The notes beneath the pieces are model-generated. The model searched no databases. It worked only from the letters and a program-made list of their open reading frames with translations, and was not told where the DNA came from. Positions 1 to 4,976 of a DNA stretch of 6,227 nt are shown here, piece by piece. The position numbers were made by a program, and so were the translations under genes. The DNA is taken from positions 1 to 6,227 of the forward strand of contig JAJZLX010000187.1 of assembly GCA_021850555.1 (NCBI GenBank), read 5' to 3'. Source of the DNA: Pseudomonadota bacterium. GTDB lineage: Bacteria; Pseudomonadota; Gammaproteobacteria; Steroidobacterales; Steroidobacteraceae. Position 1 is the first letter of the stretch; every line of letters begins with the position of its first letter.

Positions 1-195
1 CGCGACGTCATCTTCGCGCTCTTCCAAAGCGCAGTCGATGACGTCGCGCTTGTTGGGGAAGTGATACTGCAGGTTGCCCTTGCTGATGCCGCAGCGCTCG
101 GCGATGCGGCTCGCCGACACCGTCGCGGTGCCTTCGGCATTGAACAGCTCGAGGGCGGCTTGAAGAATGCGCTGTTGCGTCGATCGCGTGGCCAT
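1..195 (-). CDS. TetR/AcrR-family transcriptional regulator, N-terminal part (runs off the left edge)
   Basis: The first 65 codons of a TetR-type repressor read leftwards from the ATG at 195 and stay open to the window edge, so the ligand-binding domain and the stop are not visible. Residues 7-25 form the usual first helix (QQRILQAALELFNAEG), and residues about 26-48 form the helix-turn-helix. The family signature GNLQYHFPNKRDVI lies at residues 40-53, with GISKGNLQYHF as the recognition helix and following turn. Such proteins are cytoplasmic dimers that bind a palindromic operator and release it on binding a small ligand. The start is preferred because it leaves the normal short arm before helix 1, although the Shine-Dalgarno match is weak. 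An AT-rich palindrome about 100 bases upstream is a candidate operator. The regulator shares the strand of the PrnB-like gene, but a 476-base gap separates them, so co-regulation is only a possibility. Confidence 0.88.
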   Translation of the reverse strand, partial: MATRSTQQRILQAALELFNAEGTATVSASRIAERCGISKGNLQYHFPNKRDVIDCALEEREDDVA

Positions 196-292
196 GACCG
201 TCCGCTCGCGAAGTCAGATTATGCCCCTCGTGCCTCGACGGCGGGTTGCGCGGGCGCACCCGGCCCCCCCTCGACCGCGGCCGTCACCGCGG

Positions 293-304
293 AAATAATT
301 ATTT
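293..304. promoter_or_regulatory. AT-rich perfect palindrome upstream of the TetR gene; candidate operator or promoter element
   Basis: AAATAATTATTT is a perfect 12-bp palindrome, flanked by a further AT-rich run (TAATACTTAAAG) to about 316. It lies about 98 bases before the TetR start and is almost the only AT-rich DNA in the first 3 kb. TetR-family genes commonly bind palindromes in their own promoter, so an autoregulatory site or the promoter melting region is a reasonable inference. I could not place a well-spaced -35/-10 pair with confidence; TATTAA on the minus strand is the best -10 candidate. Confidence 0.35.
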
Positions 305-595
305 AATACTTAAAGCAAAAGCCAAGGTACCACACCCGCCGCCGGACGGCCAGCGGGCACCGGCCTGCGGGGCGGGCAAGCCCATCGCAATGGCACAGCC
401 CGTCCATCGACCTTCACGTTCAGGGCGGCGAGACCCGCAGGGTCCATGAGGATGGCTCTCCCGGTGGCCCGGTGCCGCTCAATGGCGGAGACGAAAGCCG
501 GCCGAACCCGGCCACCCGGCGCCCGCGCGGCCCGGCTCCCCATCGGTGAGCGCGGGCAAGGCGTCACGGGCGCGACCTTTGGCGCAGCCGGGGTG

Positions 596-610
596 GTGCC
601 CGGAGGGCAC
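596..610 (-). terminator. Short perfect hairpin downstream of the PrnB-like gene, possible weak terminator
   Basis: GTGCCC and GGGCAC form a 6-bp GC-rich stem around a 3-base loop, about 62 bases past the PrnB-like stop codon in the direction of transcription. No T-run follows, so it is not a canonical intrinsic terminator. It may serve as a 3' end-stabilising structure or may be chance in such GC-rich DNA. Confidence 0.2.
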
Positions 611-671
611 GAGGACCGGATTCCGCCCGATCACACCCGTCCGGGCGCCCTGACAGCGCTCCCGAGCGTCA

Positions 672-1847
672 TCATTCGGCTACCGCATCCCGGAGCCGGG
701 CAATGTCCTCGGCACGCGTGGCTCCATCCACCCGGACTGCGGCCGTACGCATGTCGCGCAGCACCTCCAGAGCGCGCAGCAGCACCGGCAGCGGCGGTCC
801 GCTGGCGGTGATGCCCTGCAGGTCCTGCGCATCGAGACGGGACGCCGGCTCGACGATGAAGCGTTTGACCAGGCCGTCATGATGCGCCAGCGCGTAACGC
901 CCGAAAAGGTCGCATACCTCGAGGTAGGCGCGGGCACTGCGCCTGAACCAGTCGGCATGGCGATGCCTGCCCGAGAGGGCGAGCAGCTCATCGAGCAGGC
1001 TCTTGAAGGTCATGCACTCGCGCAACCGCACCTGATCCGCCGGCAGCATGAAGAGCATTTTGTCGACCAGCAGCTGCGCGTAGTAGGGATCATTGGCACG
1101 ACACAGCCCGAGCAGCAGATCGATCTCGTTGATGCCGGAAAAATCACCCGCGTTGGCGCCGCGATACTCCTGGCGGCCAACCCGGTACGGCTTGTAATAC
1201 GGCCGCACGGAGTAGAAGAAGCGCTCGACATCCAACCGCTCCATCAGCCGTGCATTGCAGCGGATCACTTCCTCGAGCGACCTCTTGGCAGCCTCGAACA
1301 TGACGTCCGCGACGGGACTGGAGACGCCCAGGTGCACGACGCTCGTCAAAGCATTCGCCGCGAGCTGCAAAGAGAGGATGCCGCGGGTGTTCTCGTCGAT
1401 GAAGAGAAATTCATCACGCAGGCTGGTGAAGCTCTTGCGGATTCCCTCGCGCGCCCGGTTGTGGGTGGCGAGATGGCTGGTTGCGAATCTCGGCGCCATC
1501 CCGAGAGATGCGCCGACATGCAGCGCGAGCGCCGAAGCTTCGGGGAATGGCGAGCGCTCCTCGCGCGCTGGATTGGTGAGCTCGTGACGACGCAGGGCCG
1601 CAAGGTACATGCCGACGTTGCCCAATACGCCGAAGGCGCTCTGAAAGCCGTCGCCCGTGTTGCCCTCGGCCAGAAGCGCCGTCACGAAAGCATGCCCTTC
1701 CTCCCGCAAGGCTCGCTTCAGCGGCTCTCCGTGGCCCATCACCTCCGCCCGGTTGGTGCGGGCGAAGTACAGGTTCTCGAGCTCGGTGTTGATCTGGACG
1801 AAAGAGGTCCGGATCCAGTGCTCGAACGCTTCCACTTTGCCGCTCAT
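672..1847 (-). CDS. PrnB-like haem protein (DUF1864 / monodechloroaminopyrrolnitrin synthase family)
   Basis: A 391-residue soluble protein, slightly longer than PrnB of pseudomonads (about 360). Family-like blocks run nearly its whole length: FEHWIRTSFVQINTELENLY (8-27), EGNTGDGFQSAFGVLGNVGM (61-80), RHELTNPAREERSPFPEASA (88-107), RFATSHLATHN (120-130), RFFYSVRPYYKPYRVG (209-224) and YRGANAGDFSGINEIDLLLG (228-247). I recognise these from memory of the family, not from an alignment. PrnB rearranges 7-chlorotryptophan in pyrrolnitrin synthesis and has the fold of indoleamine/tryptophan 2,3-dioxygenases with a histidine-ligated haem. The HH at 322-323 (YALAHHDGLVKRF) is the likeliest haem-ligand region here. 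No signal peptide or membrane segment is visible. The start at 1847 is chosen because GGGTGG precedes it by 5 bases; an in-frame ATG at 1880 (11 residues longer) lies inside an inverted repeat and has no Shine-Dalgarno sequence. No tryptophan halogenase or other prn genes are present, so the substrate is unknown. Confidence 0.82.
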   Translation of the reverse strand: MSGKVEAFEHWIRTSFVQINTELENLYFARTNRAEVMGHGEPLKRALREEGHAFVTALLAEGNTGDGFQSAFGVLGNVGMYLAALRRHELTNPAREERSPFPEASALALHVGASLGMAPRFATSHLATHNRAREGIRKSFTSLRDEFLFIDENTRGILSLQLAANALTSVVHLGVSSPVADVMFEAAKRSLEEVIRCNARLMERLDVERFFYSVRPYYKPYRVGRQEYRGANAGDFSGINEIDLLLGLCRANDPYYAQLLVDKMLFMLPADQVRLRECMTFKSLLDELLALSGRHRHADWFRRSARAYLEVCDLFGRYALAHHDGLVKRFIVEPASRLDAQDLQGITASGPPLPVLLRALEVLRDMRTAAVRVDGATRAEDIARLRDAVAE

Positions 1848-1852
1848 GTCCG

Positions 1853-1858
1853 CCACCC
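1853..1858 (-). promoter_or_regulatory. Ribosome binding site deciding the PrnB-like start
   Basis: GGGTGG on the minus strand sits 5 bases before the ATG at 1847. It is a partial match to AGGAGG but better than anything before the alternative ATG at 1880, so it favours the shorter protein. Confidence 0.4.
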
Positions 1859-1862
1859 GATG

Positions 1863-1889
1863 CGCCGCAGAATGAGACATTCTGCGGCG
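1863..1889. repeat. Perfect 12-bp inverted repeat at the PrnB-like gene start
   Basis: CGCCGCAGAATG, a 3-base AGA spacer, then CATTCTGCGGCG: both arms match perfectly over 12 bp. The repeat covers the upstream candidate ATG (1880) and ends 15 bases before the preferred ATG (1847), just upstream of its ribosome binding site. In mRNA it would form a stable hairpin that hides the ATG at 1880 but leaves the downstream start free. As DNA it has the symmetry of a dimeric repressor operator. Either role is inference. Confidence 0.6.
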
Positions 1890-1892
1890 TCT

Positions 1893-1947
1893 GCGACGGA
1901 ACATTGTCCGGATTCGAGGGCGGCGAGCGCGCCGCGGCAGAACATTG
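1893..1947. repeat. Pair of 14-bp direct repeats upstream of the PrnB-like gene
   Basis: GCGACGGAACATTG (1893-1906) and GCGGCAGAACATTG (1934-1947) agree at 12 of 14 positions, with starts 41 bases apart, close to four helical turns. The GCAGAA core also occurs in the adjacent inverted repeat (1863-1889). Helically phased copies of one motif in front of a gene suggest binding sites for a regulator. The promoter itself could not be identified. Confidence 0.4.
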
Positions 1948-2091
1948 GACCTTCCCGGCAGGGGCTGCCCGGACCGTTCGCCCGAAGTCTCCGCGATCAC
2001 CGGAGTGTCGTCGTTACTTGCCCGCCATCGTGCGCAACAAGCGACTCTGGAAGTCCGGAGGAGACGGGGCGCGCAGCAGCGTGGAGCGCCC

Positions 2092-2298
2092 TTACGGCAA
2101 AGTCTCGCACGGCGGGCGGCAGATGGTAGCCCGGGGCCGCGAAATGGCCATGGACCGGGCCGCGCGCTCCTCTGGCGGGAGCGACAATTTCCGCATGCGG
2201 AGCGCCTCGTACAGCGCCGGGCTCGCAGGCACGGGCGGATGCCAGGGCCGGGCGGCACTCACCCACAACGGCACTCTCGAGGACGAGGCTTCGCTCAT
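2092..2298 (-). CDS. Possible small protein of 68 residues, unrecognised
   Basis: I do not recognise this protein. The case for it is a GGGAG ribosome binding site at ideal spacing (8 bases) before the ATG at 2298, and a reading frame whose third positions are mostly G or C, as in the confident genes here. The product begins MSEASSSRVPLWVSAARPWH. It has a proline-rich stretch (residues 18-26), a short charged helical segment (29-50, with LYEALRMRKLSLPPEERAAR) and two cysteines near the C-terminus (60 and 64). There is no signal peptide or membrane segment. It starts 70 bases after the outer-membrane gene stop and ends 244 bases before the PrnB-like start, on the same strand. An alternative is a frameshifted remnant of a longer gene: from about 2150 leftwards another minus-strand frame reads GYHLPPAVRDFAVRALHAA and stays open to 1997. 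Confidence 0.35.
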   Translation of the reverse strand: MSEASSSRVPLWVSAARPWHPPVPASPALYEALRMRKLSLPPEERAARSMAISRPRATICRPPCETLP

Positions 2299-2306
2299 TG
2301 TCGTCA

Positions 2307-2311
2307 CTCCC
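2307..2311 (-). promoter_or_regulatory. Ribosome binding site of the possible 68-residue protein
   Basis: GGGAG on the minus strand, 8 bases before the ATG at 2298. It is the main reason for taking this short frame seriously and for choosing ATG 2298 over the in-frame GTG at 2307, which overlaps the motif itself. Confidence 0.4.
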
Positions 2312-2320
2312 AGTCAAGGA

Positions 2321-2352
2321 GCCGGCGGCGCCCTTCCCTGCGCCCCGCCGGC
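2321..2352 (-). terminator. GC-rich stem-loop after the outer-membrane protein gene, putative terminator or attenuator
   Basis: On the minus strand a 13-base arm (GCCGGCGGGGCGC) can pair with an 11-base arm (GCGCCGCCGGC) across an 8-base loop, with a two-base bulge. It begins 15 bases after the stop codon of the outer-membrane gene, as expected for a transcript end. No T-run follows (TCCTTGACTG), so it is not a standard intrinsic terminator. It could slow transcription into the possible small gene downstream. Confidence 0.35.
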
Positions 2353-2367
2353 CCACCACCGCGGTCG

Positions 2368-3000
2368 CTAGAATTGATACCCGAGGCTGAGCGTGGTCTC
2401 CGCGGTGTTCAACCCCTGTCCGTGACGGTTGACCAGCCTGCTGAGATAGCGGTAGCGGGCATCGAAGTCCACGAAGAGGCTGTGCGTCACGTAGTACCTC
2501 GCGCCGAACCCGATGTTGGCCGTATATCCATTGCTGCCCCGAAGCGCCACCGGGGTCGTCCCGACCACGCCCCTCAGGGGGTGATCGAGATGCGCCCAGG
2601 CATAGCCGACACCGAGCTGCGTGTACGGCAACAGCGTGTGCCCGCCGAGATCGAGCCCTGGCGTGACGTACCAAAGCACATCGAGGTCCGTCGTCGTCAG
2701 CCCGAGATTGCTGTCCCCGCCGGCGACGTCGGCGGCGCGACCCGGGCTGTACCCCGCGGAGAGCTGCACTCCCCACTGGCGCGCGAAATCGTAGGTATAC
2801 CGTCCACCGAAGGTGGGATTATCGTTGAGCATCGGGAACCGCCCGGACAAGCGTGTATTCGTCAAGCGGTCGCCGGACAGCTCACCGGCATAGATCTGCA
2901 CATCCTGCGTACCGGGACGTATCTGGGCAAGCGCAGGAGCACTCTGCACCGCAGCCGCAGCCAGCATGGCAAGTCCCAGCGTGGTGATTCTCGTGTTCAT
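2368..3000 (-). CDS. Outer-membrane beta-barrel protein (OmpW/OmpA-barrel-like, small)
   Basis: A 210-residue exported protein. Residues 1-25 are a Sec signal peptide: charged MNTR, a hydrophobic core (LGLAMLAAAAV) and an ALA-Q cleavage site after residue 25. The mature chain of about 185 residues has alternating polar and aromatic beta-strands, such as GGRYTYDFARQWGVQLSAGY (65-84), LLPYTQLGVGYAWAHL (123-138), YTANIGFGARYYV (159-171) and LFVDFDARYRYL (175-186), enough for a barrel of about eight strands. It ends LSLGYQF, with the terminal Phe used by the BAM assembly machinery. It is probably a small porin-like or structural barrel; ligand unknown. The start at 3000 is fixed by an AAGGAG site 6 bases upstream and by the signal peptide beginning there. 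An in-frame ATG at 3030 would add a charged MMQQDWKENL extension and is less likely. The strand is shared with the PrnB-like gene. Confidence 0.85.
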   Translation of the reverse strand: MNTRITTLGLAMLAAAAVQSAPALAQIRPGTQDVQIYAGELSGDRLTNTRLSGRFPMLNDNPTFGGRYTYDFARQWGVQLSAGYSPGRAADVAGGDSNLGLTTTDLDVLWYVTPGLDLGGHTLLPYTQLGVGYAWAHLDHPLRGVVGTTPVALRGSNGYTANIGFGARYYVTHSLFVDFDARYRYLSRLVNRHGQGLNTAETTLSLGYQF

Positions 3001-3006
3001 CAAATT

Positions 3007-3012
3007 CTCCTT
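3007..3012 (-). promoter_or_regulatory. Strong Shine-Dalgarno of the outer-membrane protein gene
   Basis: AAGGAG on the minus strand, 6 bases before the ATG at 3000. It is the best ribosome binding site in the window and decides the start in favour of 3000 over 3030. Confidence 0.75.
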
Positions 3013-3056
3013 CCAATCCTGTTGCATCAACGCAATGACATTTCGTTACCCCGCAT

Positions 3057-3085
3057 AATCTATGGGTTGCTCCCGGTGGCGGCAA
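3057..3085 (-). promoter_or_regulatory. Candidate sigma-70-type promoter for the outer-membrane protein gene
   Basis: On the minus strand, TTGCCG (-35; 3080-3085) and TAGATT (-10; 3057-3062) are separated by exactly 17 bases. Each hexamer matches the consensus at 4 of 6 positions, and the area is less GC-rich than its surroundings. Transcription would start near 3050, giving a leader of about 50 bases before the ATG. The match is plausible but not strong. Confidence 0.4.
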
Positions 3086-3347
3086 CGCATCGTTGGTAGA
3101 AGGTGCGTTTCACAAGAGGAATCCCCGCCGGCTGGATCGTTCCGGCGTCGCACATACCGTCCGTATGGGAGCATCCGATCTCTCTCGAAGGGGCGGGATG
3201 GCGCTGCGGCGCGACAGGCTCACCGGGCACCAAGCTCCCTTCCAACGACGCAAGACTCGGATGCGCCCATCTTCAGGCGAGGCATGCGGACTCAATGAGC
3301 GCCCGCCACGCCCGTCACCCCGCGCAGCACATCGACGAGCTTCGCAG

Positions 3348-3695
3348 ATGAGCTCGAGCGCTCGCGAGACCCGGGCTTCCGCTATCCGGCAGTTCGCGCG
3401 GCGCCTGGAGCGCCTGCTGTCTTCCCCCGAGGCGATCAAGGCGGCTTACCCCGATAAGTTCGTACGCTTCTACAGCGCCCAGGCCGCCGCCGGCTTGCCG
3501 CACGAGGCCGACCCGCAGCGGGCCGCCACACGCATCGAGGGATCGTGCTCGTCCGGACCCGTCCATCAGTTGCTCGCAGGAATCATCGCGCGTGTACGCG
3601 ACGAGGAGCTTACGGCCGCCGCGGATGTGTTCTTGCGGGCCTATCTGGCCGACAAGCCGCGCACCAGACGGCCACGCGTTCATCACAGGCAGTGA
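3348..3695 (+). CDS. Small uncharacterised alpha-helical protein, 115 residues
   Basis: I do not recognise the family. The product from ATG 3348 is a soluble, mostly helical protein. An Arg-rich amphipathic helix (residues 8-25, TRASAIRQFARRLERLLS) is followed by SPEAIKAAYPDKFVRFYSAQ (26-45), a loop with one Cys (67) and a second long helical stretch (70-100, including HQLLAGIIARVRDEELTAAADVFLRAYL). The tail is basic (KPRTRRPRVHHRQ). No signal peptide or membrane segment is visible. The reading frame is open back to 3093, but the upstream part is of poor coding quality, so ATG 3348 is preferred despite a weak Shine-Dalgarno sequence. The next gene, xdhC, begins 83 bases later on the same strand, so co-transcription is possible, but I see no functional link. 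It could be a lineage-specific protein. Confidence 0.6.
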   Translation: MSSSARETRASAIRQFARRLERLLSSPEAIKAAYPDKFVRFYSAQAAAGLPHEADPQRAATRIEGSCSSGPVHQLLAGIIARVRDEELTAAADVFLRAYLADKPRTRRPRVHHRQ

Positions 3696-3778
3696 GGGGC
3701 CGCTTCGTCTGCCGGTGGATATCGGCCCGCCGCGGGAAGTCGCCCGCGCCGCGCCGAGGCATCGCATAATGGGGCGAA

Positions 3779-4888
3779 ATGGAATCGTCCCTGGGTCCTC
3801 TGCTTCCGCTGCTCGAGCGCGAGCGGGCCGCCGGTCGCGCGCTCGCCCTCGGGGTACTCGTCCACACCGCCGGCTCGACCTATCGCAAGCCTGGCGCACT
3901 GCTGCTGATCGCCCAAAGCGGCGAGTATGCAGGACTGCTCTCCGGCGGCTGCCTCGAAAGTGACCTCGCGGAGCGCGCGCGCGAGGTGATCGAGACCGGG
4001 CGCGCCCGCTTCATCACCTACGACTTGCGAGACGAGCGGGATCTCGTCTGGGGCCTCGGCCTCGGCTGCGAGGGAGTGATGCGCATTCTGCTGCTGCGCG
4101 CCGGGCCCGAGGAGCAGTGGGAGCCGCTGGCGCACCTCGCCTCGGCACTCGCCGCGCATTCACCGGCTGCCGTCGGCATTGTCACGGATTCGGCCGACGC
4201 AGAGCTGCCCATCGGCGCACTCGTGCTGCCCGGCGCCCCCCGTCCTCAACCGCTTCCCCGGTCGCTCTCCTGGCGGGCGAAGGCCCGGCTGACCGTCCCG
4301 ATTGTGGCCACCGCGTTGGAATCGGCACGCGACACCGCCTCGGTGGGCTGGGTCGAGGAATCGGCCCCGGACTGGAGGCTCTTCGTTCTGCCTCTGTCGC
4401 TGCCTCCACGGCTGCTGCTGCTCGGCGCCGGACCGGACGCCCTGCCGGTGGCTGACCTGGCGGCACGCCAGCATTGGAAAGTGACCCTGGTCGATCACCG
4501 GCCCGCCTATGCGGACCCGTCGCATTTCCCCGCAGCCGAGCACGTGGTGCTGTCCCGCCCGGAAGCGCTTGCACATGCGGTGGATCTCGGCGGCTTCTCG
4601 GCCGCGGTCGTGATGAGCCACCACCTGCCCTCCGATCTCGAGTATCTGCGGGCCTTGGCCGCAAGTCCTGCGCCTGGGTACGTCGGTCTCCTCGGGCCGC
4701 CCGCGCGTCGAGACAAGCTGCTCGGCGAGCTGGGACGTCAAGGCGAAACGCTGAGCGGACGGCTGCGGGCACCCGTGGGCTTTGATCTGGGCGGCCGGAC
4801 ACCGGAATCGATAGCGCTCGCGATCGTCGCGGAGATTCACGCGTTCCTATGCGGTGCGCCGCAGCGCGAGAGAACGGGCCATCCGTGA
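3779..4888 (+). CDS. xdhC: XdhC/CoxI-family molybdenum cofactor maturation protein
   Basis: A 369-residue cytoplasmic protein of the family that binds molybdenum cofactor, protects it during sulfuration and hands it to xanthine-dehydrogenase-type enzymes. The N-terminal XdhC/CoxI domain shows HTAGSTYRKPGA (29-40), LSGGCLE (54-60; Cys58) and GLGLGCEG (92-99; Cys97). The C-terminal Rossmann domain begins RLLLLGAGPDALPVADLA (211-228), with a nucleotide-binding loop and VDHR at 238-241. It continues with the family blocks VVMSHHLPSDLEYL (277-290), YVGLLGP (301-307) and LRAPVGFDLGGRTPESIALAIVAEI (329-353). Length and domain order are normal for the two-domain form. The ATG at 3779 puts the first helix where the family usually begins; the Shine-Dalgarno (GGGG) is weak. 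A CATAAT at 3765-3770 could be a -10, but it has no good -35. The next gene is a MocA-like cytidylyltransferase, the usual partner. No molybdoenzyme subunit is visible here. Confidence 0.92.
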   Translation: MESSLGPLLPLLERERAAGRALALGVLVHTAGSTYRKPGALLLIAQSGEYAGLLSGGCLESDLAERAREVIETGRARFITYDLRDERDLVWGLGLGCEGVMRILLLRAGPEEQWEPLAHLASALAAHSPAAVGIVTDSADAELPIGALVLPGAPRPQPLPRSLSWRAKARLTVPIVATALESARDTASVGWVEESAPDWRLFVLPLSLPPRLLLLGAGPDALPVADLAARQHWKVTLVDHRPAYADPSHFPAAEHVVLSRPEALAHAVDLGGFSAAVVMSHHLPSDLEYLRALAASPAPGYVGLLGPPARRDKLLGELGRQGETLSGRLRAPVGFDLGGRTPESIALAIVAEIHAFLCGAPQRERTGHP

Positions 4889-4976
4889 GCGAGAAGCGAA
4901 TGCCCCGATCACGGACCAGCGCCAAGCGGATGCATGCCGCGAGGGTCACCGCCGTGCCCGATACCGCGAACGGCTC

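Larger units (their letters stand above)
196..671. other. Gene-free stretch between the PrnB-like gene and the TetR gene
   Basis: I see no convincing gene in these 476 bases. A minus-strand frame of 85 codons (310-567) is open, but it has no Shine-Dalgarno sequence, a proline- and arginine-rich composition and no family I recognise. Plus-strand open frames look like high-GC artefacts. The stretch does hold an AT-rich island at about 291-320 inside otherwise very GC-rich DNA, which probably contains the promoter of the TetR gene. A short perfect hairpin lies at 596-610, downstream of the PrnB-like stop. Confidence 0.6.
1890..2367. other. Region between the PrnB-like gene and the outer-membrane protein gene
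   Basis: This stretch of about 480 bases has no clearly recognisable gene. It contains the direct repeats at 1893-1947, a possible small minus-strand gene (2092-2298) and a GC-rich hairpin next to the outer-membrane gene stop (2321-2352). The PrnB-like reading frame is open as far as 2258, but that extension is arginine- and cysteine-rich, has no family character and is not believed to be translated. Confidence 0.5.
3001..3347. other. Divergent intergenic region between the outer-membrane gene and the small plus-strand gene
   Basis: The 347 bases hold the candidate promoter and ribosome binding site of the leftward outer-membrane gene. They also hold a short inverted repeat CATAC-CGTCC-GTATG at 3153-3167 and a tiny plus-strand frame (3295-3351) ending on the next gene's start. 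Longer open frames crossing this area look non-coding: arginine-rich, with no domain and no ribosome binding site. No clear plus-strand promoter was found. Confidence 0.5.

Noticed and set aside
310..567. An 85-codon minus-strand frame in the gap before the TetR gene
   Set aside because: No Shine-Dalgarno sequence, Pro/Arg-rich ends and no recognisable domain. A short stretch (AILMDPAGLAALNVKVDGRA) looks protein-like but is not enough to support a gene.
879..2129. A 416-codon plus-strand open frame antisense to the PrnB-like gene
   Set aside because: It mirrors the PrnB-like coding frame, where high GC suppresses stops. The translation has no family character, while the minus strand shows clear conserved blocks.
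1848..2258. N-terminal extension of the PrnB-like protein to a start at 2258
   Set aside because: The extension is rich in Arg, Cys and Pro, has no homologous character and crosses the inverted repeat and direct repeats. The family begins near the FEHWIR block at residue 8 of the chosen protein.
1945..3099. A 384-codon plus-strand open frame across the outer-membrane gene
   Set aside because: It is antisense to a signal-peptide-bearing beta-barrel gene with a strong ribosome binding site. Its own product is low-complexity and unrecognised.
3153..3167. Inverted repeat CATAC-CGTCC-GTATG in the divergent intergenic region
   Set aside because: Only 5-bp arms; expected by chance in a window of this size, and not tied to a promoter I can identify.
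3742..3770. Possible promoter with CATAAT directly before xdhC
   Set aside because: The -10-like hexamer is good, but no -35 match lies at the right distance, and transcription would begin about at the start codon. Too weak to list as a feature.
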